64,000 bases of DNA. It comes from Euwallacea fornicatus (Eukaryota > Arthropoda > Insecta > Coleoptera > Curculionidae). This document shows, piece after piece, positions 25,339-37,300 of this stretch (position 1 is the stretch's first letter; each line of letters begins with the position of its first letter). Both the position numbers and the translations under genes were made by a program. The notes under the pieces are model-generated. The model did no database searches and was not told where the DNA came from. It was given only the letters and a program-made list of their open reading frames with translations. The stretch lies in the NCBI RefSeq assembly GCF_040115645.1, contig NC_089541.1, forward strand, positions 4,464,001-4,528,000, in the 5' to 3' direction.

Positions 25339-28300
25339 TTAATCGATTTTCTTGTCACTGCGCATTTCGATTGTTTGTGTGACGAAACCTTTGGTGCTGC
25401 CGTTGGAGTAGCACTCTTTGTACGATTCGGTTTGGATGTAAGTGTTCTTTAGGGTGCCACTGTTGGATAATTTGGCCATTGAATCATTGGAAGTATTGTC
25501 ATCCACGGGCTGAAATACAAATGCTTTATTTAGGAAAATTGTGGATCTACAATTTCAGATCATCTTTGATGAATAAACCTGTATTATTGACTGAATAAGA
25601 ACTTGTGAAGGTTCAAATTTATGGTACACTTCTACCTGTTTTAAAGTTTCTTAGATATACTATAAAACTGATATCGATTCTATCAAAAACCTTAATCCGG
25701 TGGTGGCTGACTCAATCTGAGCAGTACGACTGGAATCAGCCCAGGCTACTGGCTCTAAATACATAGCGTTTATACTGCCTAAACAATGTTTCATAACAAA
25801 CATAGTCAGGTGCTTTAATACTATCACAAAACATTGGCGCGGTAACCTCGTAATAATTAAGGCCCAAGTATAACTCCAAAAAGATCAAACAATACGTCCG
25901 AAATGCTGCCGTTATCTAAGAAACCAAACTGTGTTCCCAACGGTAAGTTATGTTTACATAAATAGTTAGTAATTCTTCTAACAGCTGTCTCCACCATCTT
26001 GGCGAGACAGATATAGTTGATAATTACATGTTGAATCTGCTTCACCCTTCTTGAACGATTCATCATCCATATTCATGCAATTAGAAAAGGAATACTGAGC
26101 AACAGTGAGATATGCTGCATTTGCTGGGGCACAGACGTATATTTCAAAAAAACGCTTAAAAGTCCTAACAGGTATTTCACCTAATCCCGTGGCTCCTTTA
26201 TTTGTTACACATTCAACTGACATTCAACAAAGGATTCATCTTATGGTCGAACCTCCCCTGACTGGGTCACAGCAACTGATCAATAATTGTATCTCTTAAC
26301 ATGAGTACACAGGATCTTTAAAGTACACGCGACGGAATTTTTTATGCAGTACAAGGCCTTTAAAGGCTCTTATACACACTAATTGTTACTATTTATAATT
26401 AAGGGATAATACACTTTGCCTTGAAGGACATACAAAAACTTCCGGCAGTTCCAGAGGGTTGTACATAAAACAATATGTGGTGACACGTGTTTTGCCTACT
26501 TCGGCATCACCAAACCTACAATAAAATAAATATAAAGTCTACATGTTAATTTGAGTATTTATTGATTTAATTGTAGGCCTGATGATGAACTAATTGAAAC
26601 ACATATCTGTGACCAAAACTTGCCCCCTTATTAAACTACTCTTCCACCTGGTCGATACAAAGAAAAAATTAGCCTAAACATTGTAGACTAGAAGATTCTA
26701 AGTGTTATATATATCAGAATCTTTAAAAAGGGTCTAAGCCTAAAAAAACTTTTTACCTCCATTCAGTTCTCTCTATGAGACCCTTATAAAAAATAGGCTA
26801 TTTCAAAGTAATATACTCTATCACGTCTTTTAGATTTTTTAGCTTTTCGGCTGAAACACGATTAATGCAATCGCGTTCGGCTATCTGCTTTTGTGAAAGG
26901 TCAGTTAACCTCTTTCCCTTTTTCAAGACATTGCAAGCGGTCCATTCCTCTGAATCAAAAAAGGTCTTTTTGGTTTATGCAAAATGTGCTTGTCCTTGTT
27001 CGATTTTTATCCAAGCCAATTGGAGAATTTTTAATTTAATAATATTGAGATCTTCCTCTACCATGCCTTGAAAATTTTCAAAATCGTTTCTTAGCAGGTG
27101 AGTTGCATTGAAAGGTCACTTATGCTGTACCTCTATCAATCATCTTCCCTATACTATCGGAGGTGTAGTTTTTCGTACCACTTCTTTTTTTCTTTATCTG
27201 GGCACGATCTCTGTCGCAGGTAAGAAACGAATGACCACTTATATGGAACTTCTGTTCCACTTTTTCGTAAATTTCGTTGGCGACTAGGTAAATGAGTAAC
27301 ATAAAAAAAATCTTGTTCTTGTTTTGCCCTATACAGTTATCACTCCGTATTACCAGAGCCCTTTATTTACGAAAATTTGATTTAGAAATAACTTTACACA
27401 AACAAGACATAATCTCGTTCTCAACCCTCCCACTGACAGACTCATCTCAAATGCACATAAAACCGTCATTTGTATCGAAAAAATGAACTCTGAAATTCAA
27501 ACATGATAACTGCCACTGCAAAACATATCCGAATGCGTCAGAGTCGGAACGAAAAGAACTTATTCTAGATCAATGGAACCAGCATTAAATTGACTACTTA
27601 CAGCTTGTGATTTTATAATATCAGTTATCATTGTGAGTCGTGCCTTTCCAGACTTGTGGTGATACATTTTTCATTTTTACGCCTACTTTCTTCCTGCGTA
27701 GATCACTTAATGGAATTGTCTAATCTTATTTTCATAAAGATCACATGTTGAACAAGTATCTGTTTTAGGTCGCACGAACATCGAACTTGGAAAATCCTTT
27801 TCAACCACACAGATGTGGTTGAAAAGGATTTTCCAATTTACTCAGAAGTAATACTCACAAGTAATCGTTGAATTTGTATATTTTTTCTTGAGGAATTCTT
27901 TGCTCAACTTTTTTCGACTATAGTGATTTACCTCACGAGGGAAGCTCTTAATGTGATTTATAAGTTGCTGAAGCACATACGGAGTATACTTTTTTTGTTT
28001 TCGTTTCTTTACCATGTTGATCTGTGTTTGTAGTAATTCCTTTTTTATTTTTCTCCGCGAGTACTTGTATTCGCTTATGGCTCAATGAAAATATGTTAGA
28101 AAAAGTCTTCCGGCAAACCTAAACATATTACCCGTTGCCATCAGGAACAGTATAGGAACTGTTGCTTGGCGTCGACTTTCCTCTGGCGTATCGCATGCGT
28201 CATGTCTCCTGCGACTTATGTTTATGATTTGAATAATCCCCAAAAGGAAAGTACTCTACTTATCATGATCAGCAATTTTGTAATATTGACGGAATGGTTA

Positions 28301-31300
28301 ATTCTTTTGCTGGAACGTTAGTAATTTGCAAGAACAAGTTATTTACAACTAAAGCGGAATAAGATGCCTTTGTTGGAATTTAGAGATCAGAACTGTTTAC
28401 CTCCCGTCCAGGTGGATTTTTAAATGAAATAATGACACCTCTATAATTTGCGTATTGCAATCCACTAATTCTGCACTTTTGTCGTTCTTTTCTGACACAT
28501 TCCATAAACTTTTTTCGTTTTTTGTGTAGTTAAAGTTCCTACCTATACATTACCACCTGCATCCTTTCTGAATACTGTTAACAATTTAATAGCTTAACAC
28601 TTACACCCTTTAAACAAATAAGACTCACACGATTTTGAACCCTCACTCAAATTTTACTTTACGATTTGATAGCTACGTAAAGCGTAAGGTATATAAGCCA
28701 TTTTTTATAGTATTAGTCTTGTCGTACAGACCCTTTTGCAAACATTGTATGGAATTTGATCCACATGGCACTTACACCCTTTTTAATTTTCACGCTTCAA
28801 TTGTAATACATACCTCGTCATTTCATATTTTTCTAAGTATGGACGGATTTGATGAAGAATATCAATTAGTATCGAAGATAATTATAATGGAAAAACTATA
28901 CTCGTACAACAAAAACTCAGAAGTCTTAACTCAAGATTTAGGAAAAAAATTTTAACTTTTATGTTCTAACAAATGTAAAATTTATTGAAATTAATACTTT
29001 TGAAATATTCGGTTATATTTAATGTGGTTTTTCATCCTTACTTGAGAATAATTTTTTTTTCTTTTAAATATATTGCGAGCTGGTTGATTTTCTCAATTCA
29101 AACTTTTTCGAGACAATAGAAATTTATATGCCTGAAGCTGGAAAATTTTGATTGAATATGTATCGACCATTATCGGGTAAAAAAGTGATTAGTTAAAACA
29201 ATCAATAGCATTTAGCCAAGGAATTATATTCATTTATGTAGGAATGTTTTTATTTCAATTCAGCGAAAACACAAAATAGGTCATTAGTATTTTGACTATT
29301 GTAAGGTAATTTTATGATGATTGGTGTGGATAATGGTTTAATCAATGCTCTACGTTCATAGTTCATTGCCTGTTGCAAAGTGCTTTCTCTAAATAATTAC
29401 ATCACACCAAGATCTTTTAATCATACCTGACGAATAAATCTATTTTCTTTAAGAGTATAAAAAAGTGTCTTACGAAGGTACTAATCACTTTGAAAATAAG
29501 TAATAATACCATTAAGAAAAAATAGATTTGTTAGTTTTTTCGCATATCTTCAGAAGGTCTCATATTTATAAAATTTTGTTTTTGCAGATCATTGCGTAAT
29601 AAAATTGTTTCTTTTCCCAAAATCCCCAAAATTGCTTGATTTTATATAAAATTTATTCTATAAAATTCGCTTAATATGTAAAAAAAATCTTACCATGCAT
29701 GCCCCTTGATTTTCCTTCTTGGGTAATTTACTGTAATTCACTTTATAGAAGTCTGAGAACAGGAACAAGAACATAAGGCCATGAATGGCGATCCATATCA
29801 TAAACGACTTGGGATAGTCGCATTCGGTGAACAAAAGCTGGAACTGGTGTGCGAAAATGGCCACAAACTGTAGCATTTGGAACGAAGTCAGATATTTCTT
29901 CCACCAAATGAATCTTTGGTATTTTGGACCCATCGCGGACACCATGTAGTAGAAATACATTATAATATGTACAAACGTATTGAGCAATGCGAAGAAGGTA
30001 CTATGACCGCCTAGAAAATGTTATATTGTAGTTATGAATCAGAAGTATGACTATAGAGTGCTAACCTGGGGCAAATTTCAAGCCCATCCACACAGAAAAG
30101 GGCATACAGCCATGGTGGATGACGTGCAGGGTTGACACGTGGCTGCTTTTTTTCCGCAAAATGAAGAAAAGGGTATCCAAGAATTCGGTGAATTTCGAGA
30201 TATAGTACCACCAGCATGTCCTTGCCATCTAAATGATAATAATGTATAGAGGGAATTTTTCTCTAGTTAGAAAAGTTTACCCTTAATGCCATAGAGCTGT
30301 TGGAATAGTCCACTGGCTGACACCTAAAGCTGTAGCTACCCCACCATCCACTCATGAGGTACTTAAAAAAAAAGATTGTTGAACATGAATATTTAATTGT
30401 ATATCTCGTAAATCCACTGCAATTAAGTGTAGTACTTAATAAATATGTATGAATATTATAAAATTAAACAAATATCAATAAAACCGGGCAGTTAACCTAC
30501 CTCGTAAAATATCCAGGTACTAAAAAGTGTTTGTATCAAATTGTACACAATTAGAAGATTCCTAAGATTTAATGGTTTCCTATTTTCCATTATTTTTGGT
30601 CCTAGCACTTTAGAGAAGTACGCGTAGAACAGGCAGATAGCCATTGTGGGCAGAGGACTAGACATCATTGGCCAGTCTTTTACTCTGGGATCTGAAAGAA
30701 AGAAAAATATTATATTTTTATTACAACAGGTAAGCATGCAAGAATGGTGAAAATGAGAAAAACTAGATAATATTTTGTGTTAAATTATTTTCGAAATCAT
30801 CTATTGATATAACAGTATAACAAATCTGAAACAGTATGGCTCTATGCAGAGGGCGGTGGTTTGATCTTGTAATTTTTATTTACAAGTAGATTACCAGTAA
30901 TTCCTTCGTTCGACGTTAAAAGTATAAGGTATATATATAATAAGTTCTCTGTTAAGAAAATTACTATGACGAATATGAAGTTTTAACCTGAAGTATAAGA
31001 CGTTTTCCACTGGCGAAAGTATGCGCTCAGAACCAAGAAAATTGGCAAATTGGTAAGTTTGTCTTAATCAATCATATAAATAAAATGAGGAAAAAACAAA
31101 CCAATTTCAGGTACCAAACTCAGACGCTTACCAATCGTTAGATAAAATCCATAGTGCGGTCGCACAGCAAAACTGCATGATTCATAAGACATATAACATA
31201 GAATACATAGTACAATACTGCTTGGAGACATACTAGAGCAAATCAATGGAATTTAAATGGAAGTGGCACAAAGCATCACATACCAGATGAACCTACCCAA

Positions 31301-34300
31301 ATGTTGCCCTGGTGTGCGATACATTGTAACATATCTGCTTAAGTTCAAATGATTTGCAACGTTATGTCACCAAGCAGTATACCAAGTAAAATTGCTGAAA
31401 ATCTCATGGTGCATGTATCACGTCTTCTTCATCAACAGAGTGCGACCACACTAAGATAAACTGCACATTCGAAATACAGGATATATAGGACATGTAACAT
31501 GAGATATGCAGTAAATGTTACTTGGAGGCCTAATAACGCAAACCAATTGAATTCAAATGAATCACATTTCAAAGCAACATATCAGTTGTTCTGCTGAAAG
31601 ATATTTCTAGCGATGTTCGTTTAAATGTAAACGATTTTACTGAGTACTTACACAGAAGAAGAGGCAATAATTTTTTTTTAATTCTCCCCCCTTCAAACTA
31701 TAAAAAAATTCTAGTCACCGAATATTTAATTTCAAAAAAAGGATAATAATGAAGCTACCAATAGTCCATCAGAAGGCGAAATTGCCTCAGGTTTGTGCCG
31801 ATAAAATTTTTTTTTCGTTTTTTCATTGACGCTTATTTACTACACGTTATCGTGAAAAAAAAAACATTCTTACCCCCACAACGGCTCTATACATTTCTTC
31901 TACCATTTGCAGGCAAATCATCAAACCCAAGGTTTACTGAAATTATTACAACAAGAATGCCAATAATTATAACCGATATATGCATCAACAACTATTGACA
32001 CGGTACATTTATATTTGTAACGTTATGTAAAATAGTACAAATGACAATTAAAACCGATGCAGTAATATATCTCTGACCTATGTTAATAAAATGCAGGTTA
32101 AACATCGAGAAATATGCATCACTAAACAGAAATAAGTGTTGTTAACACGACCGATAGCCTTTCAGAGGTCTCCGTCTGGGACTATGAATGAAATGACTAA
32201 ACAAAAGCTATAAATAATTATTTATTGGGAATAATTAGCATTCACAAATCAGGTATTGTATGCCAATTCAAGTACATAGGAAGTTACTTAATAATAAAAA
32301 GGAAGAACATTTCGATTGGTACCTAGCTTAAAAGTTGTAATATGCATTTGTGGTAATGCAATAGTCATGAATATTGCGACTTAAAACAAGTATAATCACC
32401 AGGAAGGACGAAAAATCTAATAAAAGACATACGACGTGACATAGAAAAAAAGAACGCCCAGTAAATATTGTTTTATTTAAATAATTTTTAGTATGCATGT
32501 TTCTTATACTAAAACAAGTACTTAGTTAAAAAATAAAAATGTTTAATTGTTAAAAACAAAAAAAAATTAATAATTCATCGGTCTCCGCGGCGACTCATAC
32601 ATTCCTGAACACGTCTAAGCATAGACCTAATGAGGTGATTAATATCCTCTTGGGCGGTTTCATTCCAGGCTAACTCGACAGCATAACATAGAGCCGCTAA
32701 GGTTTGTGGGGAATGGGCTAAATTATGTAACCTTCTACCTACGATATCCCACACATGTTCAATCAGTGAGAGATCCGGAGATCGAGGTGGTCAAGGTAAC
32801 AAATTGATTGCATTTTGTTGAAAGAAATCCATGCCCACTTTAGCCACATGTGTTCGTGCATTGTCTTGCTAGAAAATCGGATTAGTAAGAGTTTCCAGAT
32901 CAGGCCCGACATGAGGTTCAAGAACTTATTGTATGTATCGTTGGGCTCTCATACTGCCTTTAATAAAAAGTAAAGGTGACCTGCTATCATATGCAATAGT
33001 ACTCCAAACCATTACCCCAACAGTCTGATGGACATGCCTCTGTATTGTAAACTGAGGATTCCGTCTTTCATCCCGTCTTTTTGTTACTCTTGTCCGACCA
33101 TCGTGCATACACAAACAGTATCTGGATTCGTCACTAAACACGATATTATCCCATTCCAGATTGCAATGCATCCGGTTCTCTACACCATTGCAGTCGATTT
33201 TGACGAAGATTTTAAATGAAGTGTAACACTAGAAGGAGACGGTAGGAAATCAGTCCAAAACTTCTTATCATGCGATAAATGGCTCGAATCTCAATGAGCC
33301 TTCCATACTCAGCAAACTATTGATCCACTAGCGTCCTCGACGAGATGAACCTATCCCTTAGGACCATAATTCAAAATCGGTAATCTTAGCGTTCTGTAGT
33401 TCGTCGGAATCGTCCAGTATCTCTCTTTCTGTCTGTTTCCTTTTTCCGTTTCCTTCCTTCTCCTGTCTGTTTCTTGAAACTATACCTGACAACATCTCAC
33501 TATGGTGTTTATACTACGGTTCAATCTAGTGGCGACTTCGCTAGATGACCGACTAGCCTCTCGTAGATCTACTATAAGAGCTTTTTCGAGCCCACTCTAT
33601 TGATGAAAATTTTGCTGCATTCTACGTCTAGGCATGTTTGATTAATCTAGAAGAACTTTCTAAGCACATTATACACCAATAAATGATATTTTGCAGTCAT
33701 ATTGTTGATATTTTATTGCAATTTTTATAGCAAAATAAAAACTAAAATTGCCGATAACTCGTAAATACATTAATAAATATGACTGAAAATTTAATCGTTT
33801 TTTGTATTCTCACATTAAACAGGCATACCAAAAATTATTTAAATAATTTTTACGGAGTGTTCTCGTTTCTATATCTCACAGAATATTTGAAGGATCTTGC
33901 TATTACTGCCATTTACGAATTCACTATATTATTGCTATGTCGGAATACATTGACTCCCTAAAATATTCGGACACTTACATTTATAATCTTCTTATGTGTA
34001 TAGTAATAATAAAAATAAACAATTAGGAAACGGGACTTCGGTATATGTTTGATATTAATTTTTGCTTGTTAAAAATGCTAAAATATTTTAACCAACAGGT
34101 CGTTTTTGGGTTCTCCAAAAAAAATTCAGACATTTTTAGATCATAGTTTTGCCCATAAGAGTCTTATGTTGCATCTAATATTATAACAGGGGTTCATGGT
34201 ACTTATTAAAATTGCCCCTAATACTCGTACGAATTTTTGAGGGGCAAAAATAGGTAGAGTTAGAAACATCATGAAGGCTATTAAAGAAAATTCCAGAATA

Positions 34301-37300
34301 TGTGTCCTTAAACTGAAAATAGCTTTAGAAAGACAAACTAGTAAAAAAGTATCTCAAGAAACTATGCGGAAATGCATAAAAGCAAATGGTTTCAATGGTC
34401 AGGTACCCAGAAAAAAGGCACCGCTTAAATACCAAAAATAAGAACTTTAGAAAAGAATTTGCATTGAAACTGATTTTTCTACCGGAAAACAATTGGAAGG
34501 ATGTAATTTTTGCCGATGAGTCAAAATTCAACGTATTTGGGTCCGATGGCCGACAAATGATATGGAAGAGACCCAATGAAGGACTGAAAACAAGCAATTT
34601 ACGTCCTACTGTGAAACACGGTGGCGGATCGGTAAGCGTCTAAGGCTGCAGTTAGGCCAAAAGAGTTGGGGAATTAGAGTTCATTGATGGAACAATGGAC
34701 AGTAATTCCAAAAAAATATGAAAATGAACAAAATGGTTTACTCAAACATCTTACGAAATAATTTGTTAAAAAGTGCCACTGATATAGGAATTCAAGGGAG
34801 TTTTAAGTATTATCAAGATAATGATCCCAAACATAACGCAACGATTGTTAAAAAATGGATGCTCTACAACAATCTAAAAGTTCTAAAAACCTCAGCTCGA
34901 TTTCCGGATCTTAATCGAATTGAGAATGTGTGGCAACAGTAGGATTTGCAAGTAAGACAACATTCAATAACAAATAAAAATGAGCTAAAAAGAAGTTTTA
35001 ACAGATGAGTGGTAGAAAACTGGTCTTACTTTAATAAAAAAAATTATTCTGACCATGCCTAAACGGCTTAAAGCCATTATAGGCAAAGAAGGAGGGCATA
35101 GAAAATATTAATATTTCTTCCACGCTTGTTTATTGTTTGGTAACGTGTCCGAAAATGTTTGCGATGGCAAAAATGTGTTGTTCTTTATACTTTTTTTGAT
35201 TTTTTGATGCTGTTAGTTAATATTAAATATATTTTTGCATTGTTAGTAAGCAAAAACTAATATCAAACGTATAACCAAAGTCCCGTTTCCTAATTGTTTA
35301 TTTTTATTTTTATCATACATAAAAGAAGATTGTAAGTGTAAGTGTCTGAATATTTTAGGGAGTCACTATACATCATGCATCATTTCGTGTATGCTTCAAA
35401 ACTTGGACGATCCCATATAGTCACGATAGGAAAAAAAAAGAAAAAAAAACATAAATATGGGATAGGCAATTAAGGGGATATTACGACACGAATTATTTCA
35501 AAATATAGACCTTATAATAATGTAGTTGCAATTCATCTTCAGTCTTAACAAATCAATTAGTTGCGAAAGTAGGTCCCAAAAACCAACCAAACACTGCTTA
35601 ATAAGTACGTCCAACTGACTGTTATTTCCTAGTTCACCATGTGCATAACTACACGTAAGTGCCGACGGTATTTAAAACGAAATCTCTAATGCGTTGGGTG
35701 TTGTGTGTGCTTGACATGCTAAACCGACAGTATTGTCATTTTAGGATTTGGAAAATGACCTCTGTAGTGTGGTGAAATTTTTGCAAATGTTTTGGCCCCA
35801 TTCCAATTAGGACCTGCATATCAAATATCTCACCACGTTAGCTCATACCTTTTTAAAATCAAACTTCAGACTTTTGTATGGAAAAGACACTTTCCCAGGA
35901 AAAAAAATGTGGTAGGCCTAAATACGTAGTTCCGAAAAGTTCAAACTGAGTCACGTTCTCAAGTTTTTATTAGTTGGTTATGCGGGAGATCGATATCTAT
36001 GGTCTAATGAACGGGTAATTTTGCCCTTTTAGCGCGGCAGGGGAAAGAAATATGTATTATGTGTCTCCCTTGACAACAATGAATTATGCGGGTATATCTT
36101 CCATATATTTGCTAGACTTACATATACACGGTGGCCGATTGGAAATGAAACACACTCAATTTTTAACAGCTAAGAAAATTTACAAAAAAACCCTAGGATA
36201 GGAATGAGTCACGCTTGAGTGGGGAACATTTTAGGCTAATTTGGATTCTCCTATCTGGCACCCCTTAAGTGGGGAGGCGTGCATTAGCAAAATTTTAAAT
36301 GGAGAACGGGGTCGAGTGACGCCACCTTTTTAAGGTAATTTAATGTACTTTATAACCCCGAAATTTCAAGTCTCTGCTGTGAATACAACCAAAACGGCGG
36401 CTTCTCAAACATGTGCAAATTGAGCTGTTTACGTTTAGTCATTTCATCTGTTTCACTTTACTACGATAACAAAAAAATATTTGGAACAATGATAGAGAAT
36501 ACGTTTTACGTTTTGTAAACAAGAATAAAGTTACCACAGATCAATTGAGTAAATGTTAGAAATGCCCTCTCCCGACCTCTATACCATAGAAAAGATTTTC
36601 TTGAAATCGCTTGCGAACATTTTGAATCATCTGTGGTTTGATTCATTTTTCAATGATCCGTTGCCGTAAGTCGTCCAAAGATGTTGATTCGATGATGTAG
36701 ATTGTGCTTTTTAAGTGAGTCGTAAAAAGAAGTCCAATGGACTTAAGTCTGGAGAATGCGGAAGCCACTTGATGGACTCCCTCCTTCTGATCGATTGCCC
36801 AGGAAACGTTTGATCTAAATATTGACAAACAGTCAGTGCATAATGAGGTGCCGCACCTTCCTACTGAAATATCAAATGGTTTTCCTTGTATCAGTCATCG
36901 ATTGCGATTACTGCCATTAATGCCGGGCAAAATGGCGTTTTCCAATAATTCAAGATACATTTCTTTCTCAAATTACCATGCAAAAAGTATGGGCCTAACA
37001 GACGGTCACCAAATATTCCCACTCACTCATTCGATTTTTGCTGACATTGTGTATGGGCCTCGTGAATAATTGCAGAATTGTCAAACCTGCAACGGCAGTG
37101 GTGCCGAATCACAGTATCTTTCAAGAAGAAAGAGTATTCGTTTGAGTGATTCGTGATTCGTTCGTTAACAGACATTAAAAAGGAACTTGATTGTTAATCA
37201 TTTAGAATCCGTTTTAAGATACTTTCGTAAAATTGCGAGCGCCTATCAAAATCATCCTCATTAAGTTCTTGCACTAGATGTATTGTGTACGGATGAAATT

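Larger units (their letters stand above)
25510..29693 (-). other. last intron of the elongase gene
   Basis: This 4.2 kb intron (donor GTAAGA at 29693, acceptor TATTTCAG at 25510-25517) contains, from left to right, a LINE relic, an inverted pair of hammerhead-like motifs, a DUF7869-like relic and a perfect hairpin, each listed separately. From 28100 to 29690 I see only AT-rich DNA with unconvincing open frames. Confidence 0.85.

Noticed and set aside
28635..28955. 106-codon plus-strand frame inside the elongase intron
   Set aside because: No family resemblance, no splice context and AT-driven composition (Phe, Ile, Lys, Tyr).
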